Shown: positions 1 to 8,043 of the stretch, piece by piece | How the letters are laid out: each line of letters begins with the position of its first letter | Position numbering within the stretch: the first letter of the stretch is position 1 | Source of the DNA: Leptospiraceae bacterium | Lineage (GTDB): Bacteria > Spirochaetota > Leptospiria > Leptospirales > Leptonemataceae | Reading direction: 5' to 3' | Length of the DNA stretch: 33,587 nt | Assembly (NCBI GenBank): GCA_020440915.1 | Contig: JAGRNE010000008.1 | Location: 1 to 33,587 of the forward strand | Made by a program: the position numbers and the translations under genes | Notes under the pieces: generated by a model | Told to the model about the DNA's origin: nothing | The model's database searches: none | Seen by the model: the letters and a program-made list of their open reading frames with translations, nothing else

Positions 1-606
1 CTCTCTCTGCAGAGAATTCTGTTTGGCCCCGGCGATGTAGAGGTCATTGTTATGGAGCTTCAGCCCACCGTCCAGGCCCGTAGTCCAGAATTCTTCCTTC
101 GCTCCCTTGAATTCGAAACGGCCCTGGAGTACGATCCGGCGGATTTTGGAGTTCAGCATCATACCGTAACAGCGACAACCTGGTCCCGAAAAAGTTTGGT
201 CCAATCTATGGAGCAAGAGCAGCTGACGAGATGGACGACTGTGGCGCAGGATTCAGGAAAAGCCGCGCAGGAATCTCCGCAGGCTGGCGCCGGAGAAGAT
301 AATGCTGCGGTGCCTCTGGATCTGCCGCTGCGCTTCCTGGTCATGAGCTGGAATCATATGTTTCAGCTGGTTGTTAACGGGACCACTTCGCCCGAGACGA
401 TGACCGGGGAATCCCTGCCGGCCCCCTTGCCGGGCAGGATATCCAGTGACTCTGTGCCGGCTTCGTACCATGAATTTCGGCTCAGTCCTGCGTACTTTGA
501 CCAGGACCGATGGGATCATTACAAAATGTTCAAATCCACAGAAAGCCTCCTGGCCAGGAATAGAGCCCATCCGCTGTTTGCCCGGGAAGGCCTGAGCTCC
601 CGGTAG
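1..606 (+). CDS. C-terminal part of an unknown protein (5' end outside window)
   Basis: The frame is open from the first base of the window to the TAG at 604-606, giving about 201 residues. The first ATG inside the window is at 52, but the frame runs through it from upstream, so I read this as the 3' part of a longer gene. The composition is protein-like, while the overlapping minus-strand frames are Arg/Gly/His-rich, as expected of shadows. The middle (about residues 80-115) is Gln/Gly/Ala/Glu-rich and probably flexible. It is followed by a hydrophobic stretch with a SWNHMFQLVV segment, and the tail is basic. I recognise no domain, membrane segment or catalytic motif. A 175-bp gap separates it from the next gene on the same strand. 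Function unknown; coding status is moderately supported. Confidence 0.5.
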   Translation, partial: LSLQRILFGPGDVEVIVMELQPTVQARSPEFFLRSLEFETALEYDPADFGVQHHTVTATTWSRKSLVQSMEQEQLTRWTTVAQDSGKAAQESPQAGAGEDNAAVPLDLPLRFLVMSWNHMFQLVVNGTTSPETMTGESLPAPLPGRISSDSVPASYHEFRLSPAYFDQDRWDHYKMFKSTESLLARNRAHPLFAREGLSSR

Positions 607-781
607 ATGGTGGAGCAGCCGTCGGGGCCGCAAATTCTGTGCTCGCAAAAGACTGACTTCTGTCCAAAGTGAATTGACCCCGGATCCATCCTTCAAAAAA
701 TGAGACTCAATCTCGATAGGCATCCTTCCCTGTGGCCGCACTTCTGGCCTGAAGGTCCGTCGAGAAGGAGCTACCCTTACG

Positions 782-2173
782 ATGAAATTCTTCCTGCAAC
801 CGGCAGGCTGGCGGACCCTGGTCTGGCTTCTACTTGCTCCGATGTACCCGGCCTACGGTTTTCACGGAATATGGCTGCCTGCCTTTGGGGCCGATCAGGC
901 AGGGCTGGCCGGCGCATTCTACAGCGCTTACGGGTCGCCGCTGGTTCTGGAAGAGAATCCGGCTCTGCTTGGTCGTATCAAGGGGCATTCCTTTCAGGTT
1001 TCTCTGGCCGTGAACCGGGCCAGGATCGATTACAGGGATCGCTACTACGATCCGGCAACAGGGACCTTCTATTCGAATCAGCGGGAATTCAAACCCATTG
1101 CGCCTCTTCCTGCCCTGGGCTATGGGTACGGAGGTGATCGCTGGGCTTTCGGCGTGGCTGTTTATGTGCAGGGAGGGGGCGGGGCGGACTTCCAGAACCT
1201 GCTGCGTCCATATACAGAGACAGAGGTCAAAGCAGAAAGACCGGGAACAGATGTCCTGGAAGGTCAGAACAACCTGGCGCTGGAGAATGTACAGGCACGG
1301 TTCGCTTTGCTCAAGCTAACGCCCGGTCTGAGTTACCGATGGGGCAGTCTGACTCTTGGTCTTGCCCTGGACATGGTCCATGCGAAAAAGAAACTTGATC
1401 GCCATTATACCCGGCTTGATGGGCTGGTTCTGCTTCCGGGAGGAATTCATTACAGGTCGGATCCCGCCTATGCGCTGGGGGCCAAGGCAGGATTGAGCTG
1501 GGAAGACGGACCCCTGGCCATTGCGGTTTCCTTCATCTCCAGCAGTCGTTTCTATCTGGATGGTAGGCTTCGCACAGATACCTACGACATCCAGCAAGCC
1601 GGCAATGCATCGGTGTCTCGCTATATGGAATGGCCTGCGCGTTTTGTTGCAGGTATGGAATATCGAATGGGAGAGTATCGGCTGGTTTTTGATGTTTCCC
1701 ATACATTGTGGTCTCATTCCATGCACAGTCTACTCTTTACCCTGGATGAAACGAAAGTACTCACTCCTCTGGGAAGTCGCTCCCCCTATCTGCGAATGAA
1801 TTTACTCTGGAAGGATCAAACCGTCATTAGTCTAGGATTGGAACGAACTCTGGATGATCTTGTTCTACGTGCCGGCTACAGCTACGGACCCACAGTGCAG
1901 ACTGAACAGGGAGTTAATCCGCTTCTCGGGACTACCGTGGAGCATCATATTACAATGGGCCTGGGCTGGATGATCGGTGAATCCGGTACTCCGTCCAGTT
2001 TTGACGTGGCCCTGCAATACTCTTTACCTCATACGGTGCGCGGCGCTCCTCTATCGGACTGGTGGCTGGGGCATGCAGTGCAAACGGAGCCGCTTCGTGC
2101 AGCGTTTTTCGAATACGAGAAAACCACAGAAGTGCTAACTCTGTATCTGGGTTTAACCTTGAGGTGGGAGTAA
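782..2173 (+). CDS. FadL/OmpP1-like outer-membrane beta-barrel protein
   Basis: A 463-residue exported protein, probably an outer-membrane channel of the FadL/TodX type that lets hydrophobic compounds cross the outer membrane. A signal peptide is visible: a short basic N-terminus, then a hydrophobic stretch ending near PAYG at residue 26. The mature N-terminus carries the FadL-like pattern of small residues followed by an ENPALL motif (about residues 57-62), like the family's NPAGL motif near the hatch. The rest alternates hydrophobic and polar residues with many aromatic and Gly positions, as in a 14-strand barrel, and ends in TLRWE. Length fits the family (about 420-480). The ATG is preceded by GAAGGAG at 765-771, somewhat distant at 10 bases. 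It is followed by the cytochrome gene 130 bp downstream on the same strand. Family assignment is probable; the substrate cannot be read from sequence. Confidence 0.7.
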   Translation: MKFFLQPAGWRTLVWLLLAPMYPAYGFHGIWLPAFGADQAGLAGAFYSAYGSPLVLEENPALLGRIKGHSFQVSLAVNRARIDYRDRYYDPATGTFYSNQREFKPIAPLPALGYGYGGDRWAFGVAVYVQGGGGADFQNLLRPYTETEVKAERPGTDVLEGQNNLALENVQARFALLKLTPGLSYRWGSLTLGLALDMVHAKKKLDRHYTRLDGLVLLPGGIHYRSDPAYALGAKAGLSWEDGPLAIAVSFISSSRFYLDGRLRTDTYDIQQAGNASVSRYMEWPARFVAGMEYRMGEYRLVFDVSHTLWSHSMHSLLFTLDETKVLTPLGSRSPYLRMNLLWKDQTVISLGLERTLDDLVLRAGYSYGPTVQTEQGVNPLLGTTVEHHITMGLGWMIGESGTPSSFDVALQYSLPHTVRGAPLSDWWLGHAVQTEPLRAAFFEYEKTTEVLTLYLGLTLRWE

Positions 2174-2303
2174 TGGCGATACGGAATTCGCTGTCGTTAA
2201 CTCATTGAAGGGGCAATTTCTACAGGCCGCGTGTTGTCGGGAAATCGCGCCGGTTGTGATCATTCGGCAATAAGTACTCTCTGAAAGAGAAAGGGGATCA
2301 TAC

Positions 2304-2777
2304 ATGAAAAGAAATCACTATCGCACTGCAACAGTAATACTTGCCGTCCTGTGGATTGTCAGCGCCGGCACGCTTTTCTATTTTCTTTACTTCGGGGTTG
2401 CCCGCACCGGAAGCGATGGCCGACAGATTGTTTCGGTTACCGAAGGAGAAAAGCAGTTCCTTCTACAGGAAATGCGCCAGCTTCTTTCGGCCATGCAGCA
2501 AATCCACATGCATATGGGAAATGGAGACCGCGAATCGGCAGCCCGGGCGGCGGAAAGCGTGGGCATGAATATGGTAGATGAGTTGGCCGCAGTGGAAGGC
2601 ACCATCTTACTGAAGCTACCTGCACCTATGAAAAAGCTGGGGCTGGGCACTCACAGTGAATTCGACAACCTTGCCCGTACCATTCGATCCGATGCATCCG
2701 AACAACGAATTCAGAAAGAGATCGGAGAGCTTATGACTCGCTGCGTTGCCTGTCATGCTGCCTATCGACTTCCCTGA
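2304..2777 (+). CDS. membrane-anchored c'-type (class II) cytochrome
   Basis: A 157-residue protein with one N-terminal hydrophobic segment (about residues 9-31), acting as an uncleaved anchor or signal, and then a helical domain. The haem-binding motif CVACH lies almost at the C-terminus (about residues 148-152). A four-helix bundle with a C-terminal CxxCH is the layout of cytochrome c'/class II cytochromes, and the size (about 125 residues after the anchor) agrees. The stretch from 50 to 110 is Met-rich (MRQLLSAMQQIHMHMGN), with Met/His residues that could provide a distal ligand. The start has AAGGGGA at 2291-2297. Such proteins carry electrons or bind NO/CO in the periplasm; which applies here cannot be told. 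No cytochrome oxidase genes are adjacent. Confidence 0.75.
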   Translation: MKRNHYRTATVILAVLWIVSAGTLFYFLYFGVARTGSDGRQIVSVTEGEKQFLLQEMRQLLSAMQQIHMHMGNGDRESAARAAESVGMNMVDELAAVEGTILLKLPAPMKKLGLGTHSEFDNLARTIRSDASEQRIQKEIGELMTRCVACHAAYRLP

Positions 2778-2977
2778 TTCGACACTACCCTCCAATTCAA
2801 GGCTCCTTCGTCTGAGAACAAGAGTAAGCTCTATTCCGGAGGAGCTTTGCTTCCATACCGCCCGGGATGTGTGTTCCGGAAGACGCAGAGCCAGACCGCG
2901 GAAGTAGCATCGGACCAGAGGTGGGAAACGACCGATTTTATCAATTGCATCGCTGGTGGCGGCTCTAAAGTAGGAAT

Positions 2978-4270
2978 ATGAGCGATTCAAAGATCCGGCC
3001 CTCCGGAAAATCCGTGGAGATTGTGGCCCCGGCCGGAAACCACTCCATGGTGGCGGCGGCGCTACAGGCGGGCGCAAGCAGCATCTATTTCGGAGTGGAA
3101 AACCTGAACCTTCGCAACCAGGCCAGTGGAGCGTTTACGATTCAGGACCTCGGCTACATCGCTCAGAAATGCCATCATTTCGGAGCCAGAGGCTACCTGA
3201 CCTTGAATTCCGTCATCTATGACCGGGACATCAGGCTGGTGCATTCCATTCTCGATGAAGCTAGCCGGGCCGGCGTAGACGCTGTCATTGCTTCGGATCC
3301 TGCCGTTATAGAAGAAGCCCGCAGCCGAGATCTTTCGGTGCATTTGTCCACCCAGGTGTCCGTATCCAATCTTTCTTCTACGCGATTCTGGGCGCGCTAC
3401 GCAGATGTGGTGGTGCTGGCCCGGGAACTGGACTTGAGCATGATACGTCGCATAGTGGAAGGCATTGAGGAGAAAGATATTCGGGGGCCTTCCGGCCAGT
3501 TGCTCAAGATCGAGGTCTTTGGACACGGGGCCCTATGCATTGCGGTGTCCGGCCGATGCGGCATGAGCCTTTATTCTGATCTGGCCTCCGCTAACCGGGG
3601 AGCGTGCAGACAAAACTGCAGACGAAAGTACACGGTTACCGACGAACGAGGAGTACAGCTGGAAATCGATAATGAGTACATCATGTCACCCAACGACATA
3701 TGCACCCTGCCTTTTCTGAATCGAGTTGTGGATAGCGGCATTTCCATGCTCAAAATCGAAGGCCGGAATCGTGGCGCGGACTATGTGCAAAATACTGTAA
3801 GAGTGTACCGGGAAGCTCTGGATTCAGTAGCGGATGTAGATTTCAAGGCGAAAATACCTGCCTGGATGACTCGTCTGGAAGGCGTTTACCATCGCGGATT
3901 TTCCAGCGGATACTATCTCGGCGAAAAGCAGGGCTGGGCCGCTTCGGATGGCAATCAATCGAGCGTTCGCAAAGTTTTTGTAGGCGAAGTCAGTAATTTC
4001 TTCAAGAAGCCCTCTGTTGCGGAAATACAGCTGCGCACAGGTAAGATCTCTGCAGGCCAGGAACTGGCCTTCTTTGGAAAGACTACAGGTTCACTTCGAC
4101 AAACCATCGGCGAACTGAGAAAAGATGATCTGTCTGTACAGGAGGCCAGCGGCCCATGCATTGTTACCGTACCGCTGACCGGACGAGTTCGGCGCGGGGA
4201 TCAGGTATTCTTGATGGAAAAAACGTTCATCGAATCCGAGACTGCCAGAACCAGGGAGCCGGCGGTTTGA
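2978..4270 (+). CDS. U32 peptidase-family protein (RNA hydroxylase type)
   Basis: A 430-residue soluble protein of the U32 'collagenase-like' family. The N-terminus has the typical EIVAPAGN start and a TIM-barrel-like beta-alpha pattern. The family signature is intact: EVFGHGALC, then SGRCGMS, then NRGACRQNCR, giving Cys187, Cys194, Cys210 and Cys214 as candidate ligands of an Fe-S cluster. Length (about 430) is close to E. coli YegQ/TrhP, which with RlhA makes prephenate-dependent 5-hydroxycytidine/uridine in RNA. From family knowledge, RNA hydroxylation is a better guess than proteolysis, but TrhP cannot be told from RlhA or UbiU-type members by eye. A [4Fe-4S] ferredoxin follows 89 bp downstream and could be its electron donor (inference). 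The start ATG is preceded by TAGGAAT. Confidence 0.85.
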   Translation: MSDSKIRPSGKSVEIVAPAGNHSMVAAALQAGASSIYFGVENLNLRNQASGAFTIQDLGYIAQKCHHFGARGYLTLNSVIYDRDIRLVHSILDEASRAGVDAVIASDPAVIEEARSRDLSVHLSTQVSVSNLSSTRFWARYADVVVLARELDLSMIRRIVEGIEEKDIRGPSGQLLKIEVFGHGALCIAVSGRCGMSLYSDLASANRGACRQNCRRKYTVTDERGVQLEIDNEYIMSPNDICTLPFLNRVVDSGISMLKIEGRNRGADYVQNTVRVYREALDSVADVDFKAKIPAWMTRLEGVYHRGFSSGYYLGEKQGWAASDGNQSSVRKVFVGEVSNFFKKPSVAEIQLRTGKISAGQELAFFGKTTGSLRQTIGELRKDDLSVQEASGPCIVTVPLTGRVRRGDQVFLMEKTFIESETARTREPAV

Positions 4271-4359
4271 CCTATGGTTTTCTGCAGTACATTTAGCGGC
4301 GAAACAAGGCGGGTTGCCAGGCCGCGCCACGCTTATCGTATGGTTCGGGAGAATTTCCT

Positions 4360-4608
4360 ATGCAGTCACTAGAAACCGGCGGCCTATTTTACATCGAGTA
4401 CAACAGAAAGCGATGCATTGGCTGCGGCCTTTGCGCTTCTATTGCGCCGGAACGCTGGATTATGAACGAAAAGGACGGAAAGGCGATTTTACTTCAGGCC
4501 AGAGGTAAAGGCCACATGTTTCGTTCGCAGGCGCCTGAACTGCAAATTCCCCGAGAGGCCCGGGAGTGTCCGGCCAGCGCCATCACCGCCCGACGTCAGT
4601 CCCGTTAA
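4360..4608 (+). CDS. single-cluster [4Fe-4S] ferredoxin
   Basis: An 82-residue ferredoxin. CIGCGLC supplies Cys19, Cys22 and Cys25, and the fourth ligand is Cys70 in the CPASAI motif, so one complete [4Fe-4S] cluster can be built. The arrangement C-x2-C-x2-C...CP with about 44 residues between resembles monocluster ferredoxins. It would carry low-potential electrons in the cytoplasm. It begins 89 bp after the U32-family gene on the same strand, which is the likely context for its job. The ATG has GGGAG about 8 bases upstream. The gene ends 53 bp before the convergent hemerythrin gene. Confidence 0.85.
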   Translation: MQSLETGGLFYIEYNRKRCIGCGLCASIAPERWIMNEKDGKAILLQARGKGHMFRSQAPELQIPREARECPASAITARRQSR

Positions 4609-4661
4609 TCGGCGAAAAGCAGGACTCCATCCGGATACTTTCGCGAAGCGGCCCACCAGAG

Positions 4662-5153
4662 TCAGGAATTGGTATCCGGCAAGTAAGGCTTGAACAGGAA
4701 GCGATTTTCGATGGTCAGGTGCAGCAGCATGCGTCGACCAAAGTCCTCCAGAGCATTGACCAGCGGCAACACCACCGGATTGTCTCTGTCTTCGTCCATT
4801 TCGTTCTGAAAAGCGGCCAGGGTCTTTAAATGCTTTTCGTGCATTCTGTGATCGCTTTTCATATGGCGACATGCGTAGAGCAGGGCAGGCTCCAGAGGAC
4901 CAGGATCCTGGTTTTCCATGGAGATGAGCACCGGAAATACAATGTTTTCTTCGGTCTTGAAGTGTCCCTGGAGCTCTGTTCGCATGGAGTCCAGAAATTG
5001 AATCAGGGATTTACGTTTCACCGCATTTGCCAGGGAGTGCAGTCTGGGCAATTCTTCCTCCAGAAAGCGCTGATGATCGCTTTGCAGATACTGCACCAGT
5101 CTTTCCACTGGCCATACGCTTTTTTCGGAAAGTTCCCTTTCCAGACTCTGCAT
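4662..5153 (-). CDS. hemerythrin-domain di-iron protein, RIC/YtfE-like
   Basis: A 163-residue helical protein with the pattern of the Repair-of-Iron-Centres proteins (YtfE/ScdA/DnrN). Visible ligands are His27 in SDHQ, His64 with Glu68 in HFKTEE, His102 in SDHRMH, and His145 with Glu149 in HLTIEN. The paired His+4 Glu positions match the two bridging carboxylates of the YtfE di-iron site. The N-terminal ScdA_N domain of E. coli YtfE is absent, so this is the hemerythrin domain alone. The family repairs Fe-S clusters damaged by NO or oxidants in the cytoplasm; that role is inferred here. The start codon follows a strong GGGAGGGAAGAG. A 212-bp leader with an AT-rich promoter-like block lies upstream. 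Confidence 0.8.
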   Translation of the reverse strand: MQSLERELSEKSVWPVERLVQYLQSDHQRFLEEELPRLHSLANAVKRKSLIQFLDSMRTELQGHFKTEENIVFPVLISMENQDPGPLEPALLYACRHMKSDHRMHEKHLKTLAAFQNEMDEDRDNPVVLPLVNALEDFGRRMLLHLTIENRFLFKPYLPDTNS

Positions 5154-5262
5154 CTCTTCCCTCCCTGATACAGGCGGAACGCAGCCCGCCAGGCGGCTTG
5201 AACCAGCCGCACTGTGTATGGGACGTCGGGAAAACCCGGATCGGGGAGAAAATTTATTTCTT

Positions 5263-5292
5263 TATATAAAATTCTTTGCTGCGTATTGTCCT
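5263..5292 (-). promoter_or_regulatory. putative promoter of the hemerythrin gene
   Basis: On the minus strand AGGACA (5287-5292, 4 of 6 to TTGACA) is followed after 18 bp by TATATA (5263-5268, 4 of 6 to TATAAT). The -10 lies in a perfect 10-bp palindrome, TTTATATAAA (5261-5270), the most AT-rich spot of the intergenic region. It leaves a leader of about 100 nt. Eye-based only. Confidence 0.35.
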
Positions 5293-5365
5293 GGGTTTCA
5301 CGCCCGAAATAGCAGAACTCAGAAACGCGAATGATTGCTGCAAACAGGTTGCCGTTGCGCTCGGA

Positions 5366-6952
5366 TTAATATGCCCGGACCCGTTCCACCGGCACTTTGC
5401 TCTGTATTTCATACATATCAATCCTGCGATCCCTGAGAGGACGTACGCTTCCGTATTCGCGCTGGCGTTGTAGATCACTGAGATCTACCTCTGAAATCAC
5501 CACCGTTTCCGTATTGGGCTCAGCTTCGGACAGCACCGCTTCGTTGGGGAATGGATGATCGCTGGGCGTCAGGATGGCGGATTGTCCATAGTTAATCAGA
5601 AAGCTCTTCACCTGGGGAAGGTTCCCGACGTTGCCGGCAAGTGTGGTATAGAGCCAGTTTTCGATGGATCGCGCCTGGGCGCTGAAACGCACTCTCAAAT
5701 AGGCCTTGCGGTGTTCCGTAGAAAAGGGGATGAACAGCGCTTCCATGCCCGCAAAGGTCTGCATACGGGCGAGTTCAGGAAACTCCACATCGTAGCAGAT
5801 CTGTATGCCTATGCGCGCCATACCGGTGTCAAAGACCTTCAGACCTTCTCCTGGAACCATATTGTAGTATTTCCTTTCCGACGGCGTGATGTGTAATTTA
5901 TCCTGGGTAAAGACCGCTCCGTCCGGAGTAAACAGGTGGGCCACATTGCGAAGACCATCTTCTGCAATGATGGGATGGGATCCTCCAATAATGAACATCC
6001 CTGTTTTTCGTGCCCTTTCCCGAAATATCTCGATGTAGGAATGGCTGAATTCCGCTAACCTTCGCATGGCATCCCTGTCATCCATTTCCGGCGCCAGAAT
6101 CAGAAATAGCTGGGCCGTAAACAGTTCTGGAAAAACCAGAAAATGACAATGATACTCGTTGGCGGTGTCCACGTAGAAATCCACCTGCCTCACGAATTCA
6201 TCCAGAGAATGAATGGGACGCATAAAGTACTGAGCGGCGCATATTCGTACCTTCCGCACAGGATTTGTTACCGGCGAAGAAGAGATTCGGCGGCGCTCCG
6301 GCTTGTATGTTGGATTCAAGTATTCAATAAGCGTCGCATAATTCAGGCTTTCCAGATCCTTACTATAATCCATGTAGATCTCTTTGACCCGGTAGCCCAC
6401 TTTGAGTTGCGGGGTGAGGGTAGGGTCTGCAATCTGTCCGGCTACAACCTTCTCAACGTATTGCTCAGGAGTGAGTTTTCCCGCATAGTCCCGAAAGCCA
6501 GGCAATCGGCCTCCGGCAATCATTCTTCTCAGGTTGAACCGTCGAAGCAGTCGTTTGCGCTCTGCATAAAGCTTTCGCGCAACGCCCATCCCCCGGTAAT
6601 CGGGATGCACGGCCATATCTGCGCCGTAAAGAGTATCACCTGCGGGGTTATGGGTTGTGAAGGTTCCGTTTCCGGTGATTTCTACAAAAGTATAGTAGGT
6701 ATCTTTCTCAAGATTGACGATGAGAGTGGCTGTATAGCCAACAATCTTGCCGTCCAGTTCGGCAAGAATTTGACCCTCCGGAAAGGCTGCGAGCTCAAGC
6801 TCGAATACTCGAGCGCCGTACATACCTTCTTCGTAGGCGCTGCTGTAAACAGTCTTCTGTAGCTCAACCAGAGCCGGAATGTCTTCCGGCGTCCAGTTCC
6901 GAGTGCGAACACCATGGTTCCTGTGAGCTTTTGTTTTCTTTCTATCCGGCAT
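5366..6952 (-). CDS. GNAT acetyltransferase-nitrilase superfamily fusion (YhcX type)
   Basis: A 528-residue two-domain enzyme. Residues 15-200 form a GNAT N-acetyltransferase domain with the acetyl-CoA loop RGMGVA at about 120-125 after MAVHPDY. Residues 233-520 form a carbon-nitrogen hydrolase domain with a complete catalytic triad: Glu276 in FPELF, Lys352 in DKLHITP and Cys386 in QICYDVEFPE. This order is found in B. subtilis YhcX and relatives, so the fusion is a known architecture. Intact active sites in both halves suggest one substrate passes through acylation and amide hydrolysis, but the substrate is unknown. It starts 12 bp after the upstream exported-protein gene on the same strand, so the two are probably co-transcribed. 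The downstream hemerythrin gene is 212 bp away and probably has its own promoter. Confidence 0.85.
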   Translation of the reverse strand: MPDRKKTKAHRNHGVRTRNWTPEDIPALVELQKTVYSSAYEEGMYGARVFELELAAFPEGQILAELDGKIVGYTATLIVNLEKDTYYTFVEITGNGTFTTHNPAGDTLYGADMAVHPDYRGMGVARKLYAERKRLLRRFNLRRMIAGGRLPGFRDYAGKLTPEQYVEKVVAGQIADPTLTPQLKVGYRVKEIYMDYSKDLESLNYATLIEYLNPTYKPERRRISSSPVTNPVRKVRICAAQYFMRPIHSLDEFVRQVDFYVDTANEYHCHFLVFPELFTAQLFLILAPEMDDRDAMRRLAEFSHSYIEIFRERARKTGMFIIGGSHPIIAEDGLRNVAHLFTPDGAVFTQDKLHITPSERKYYNMVPGEGLKVFDTGMARIGIQICYDVEFPELARMQTFAGMEALFIPFSTEHRKAYLRVRFSAQARSIENWLYTTLAGNVGNLPQVKSFLINYGQSAILTPSDHPFPNEAVLSEAEPNTETVVISEVDLSDLQRQREYGSVRPLRDRRIDMYEIQSKVPVERVRAY

Positions 6953-6964
6953 TGCGGAAAGGAT

Positions 6965-7723
6965 TCACTGCAAAAGCTCCTCCGGATAGCGAAAAACGAT
7001 GTTCACACGATAGTTGTTTCCATCCGGCCCCTCCAGGTTGGAAACGCCCGTGAAGCGTAGCAGTCGGCCGGTTTTCTTGTCATAGATGATGTAGATAGGA
7101 TCGGCCAGCTGGCGGATTACTACATTTGTTGGCTCCATTACAAACATCACCGCATCCCGTTTCAGGAAGGTCAGATCTTTGACTTTGTAGATCCTGCATG
7201 GAAAATAATCCAGTCGATGGGATACGGTAAAGTTGCCGGTGAGGGTCTTGCCTGCCATCAGCGATTGCATGTTTTGACGCACAAAGTAATCGAAGCCGCC
7301 ATCCACGACGACCGGAGAAGGCACGCTCAAAGTCTTGCTTTTCTTTGGTTCGCTGGCGGATTGTTTATGGTAAAGGGTGGCGGAATTTCCGCTGATTCGC
7401 GCTCCTTCTTCCAGTCCTGTCCGCTTATCCGAGAGATCAAAATCCGGGGAGACCTTGCTCTGACGAAAGACAATCCTTTTGACCGCCATGACCTTGCCCT
7501 GCGGGTCGGTATAGGTGACTATGCTGTAGGCATGTTTTCCGTTTTCCCAGTGCTCTGCATGATTCTCGGTGTACATGTACTTACCGGTCTTCATATCGTA
7601 GGCGTTGGAGCGGTAGCGGACGACCTGAGCCTCCAGGGCTGAAGTAAGTCCGAACAGTAGACCTATTGCAGACAGGGCCAATGCGCTCCGAATTCCCGAT
7701 CTCTGTGCTCTTTGTCCAATCAT
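6965..7723 (-). CDS. exported protein of unknown function
   Basis: A 252-residue protein with a clear signal peptide: basic start (RAQRSGIRS), then a hydrophobic core ending SALEAQ near residue 33. The mature part is beta-rich and fairly basic, and ends in a short segment with RVNIVFRYPEE. Repeated YxxxxYDMKTGK/YDKKTGR-like patches (near residues 42 and 215) suggest a periplasmic lipid- or sugar-binding fold, but I recognise no named family. No Cys suitable for a lipoprotein anchor is present. It is the first gene of a probable two-gene transcript with the GNAT-nitrilase fusion, 12 bp apart. The start ATG is preceded by a GGTTTTAAACC near-palindrome and only a weak AGG. Confidence 0.65.
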   Translation of the reverse strand: MIGQRAQRSGIRSALALSAIGLLFGLTSALEAQVVRYRSNAYDMKTGKYMYTENHAEHWENGKHAYSIVTYTDPQGKVMAVKRIVFRQSKVSPDFDLSDKRTGLEEGARISGNSATLYHKQSASEPKKSKTLSVPSPVVVDGGFDYFVRQNMQSLMAGKTLTGNFTVSHRLDYFPCRIYKVKDLTFLKRDAVMFVMEPTNVVIRQLADPIYIIYDKKTGRLLRFTGVSNLEGPDGNNYRVNIVFRYPEELLQ

Positions 7724-8043
7724 GGTTTAAAACCTAATACGAAATTACCGGGAATGCCACACTTTTTGGCTTTTCGGCACTGCGGTTCTGAGCAAATTCC
7801 GGATGGTGGCCCGTACTTTTTTGGCGAGCACCGTCGGAAATACTGTGAATTGCCAACATCTGCACCCGGCCTGGAACGAGGAAGGATGCCTGGCGGACCG
7901 ATGCTGTGACGGACTCAAGGGGTCGTGGGGCCGCGCGCCAGGAGGCCGGTGAAAATGTCCGGCTGCAGGAAAATCCCTGGCCGGATCTTTCTTCGGGATG
8001 CAATGGAATTGAGGCACATTCGGACACAGGTAGCATAGGGACG
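7724..8043. other. divergent intergenic region, no gene supported
   Basis: About 320 bp separate the exported-protein gene (-) from the M23 peptidase gene (+). A GTG at 7906 would extend the peptidase by 46 residues, and a minus-strand frame also spans the region, but neither reads like protein. The only sequence feature I see is GGTTTAAAACC at 7726-7736, next to the minus-strand start codon. Promoters for both genes should lie here, but none is convincing by eye. Confidence 0.4.

Noticed and set aside
253..741. Minus-strand gene at the window start
   Set aside because: Arg/Gly/His-rich translation complementary to a plausible plus-strand protein.
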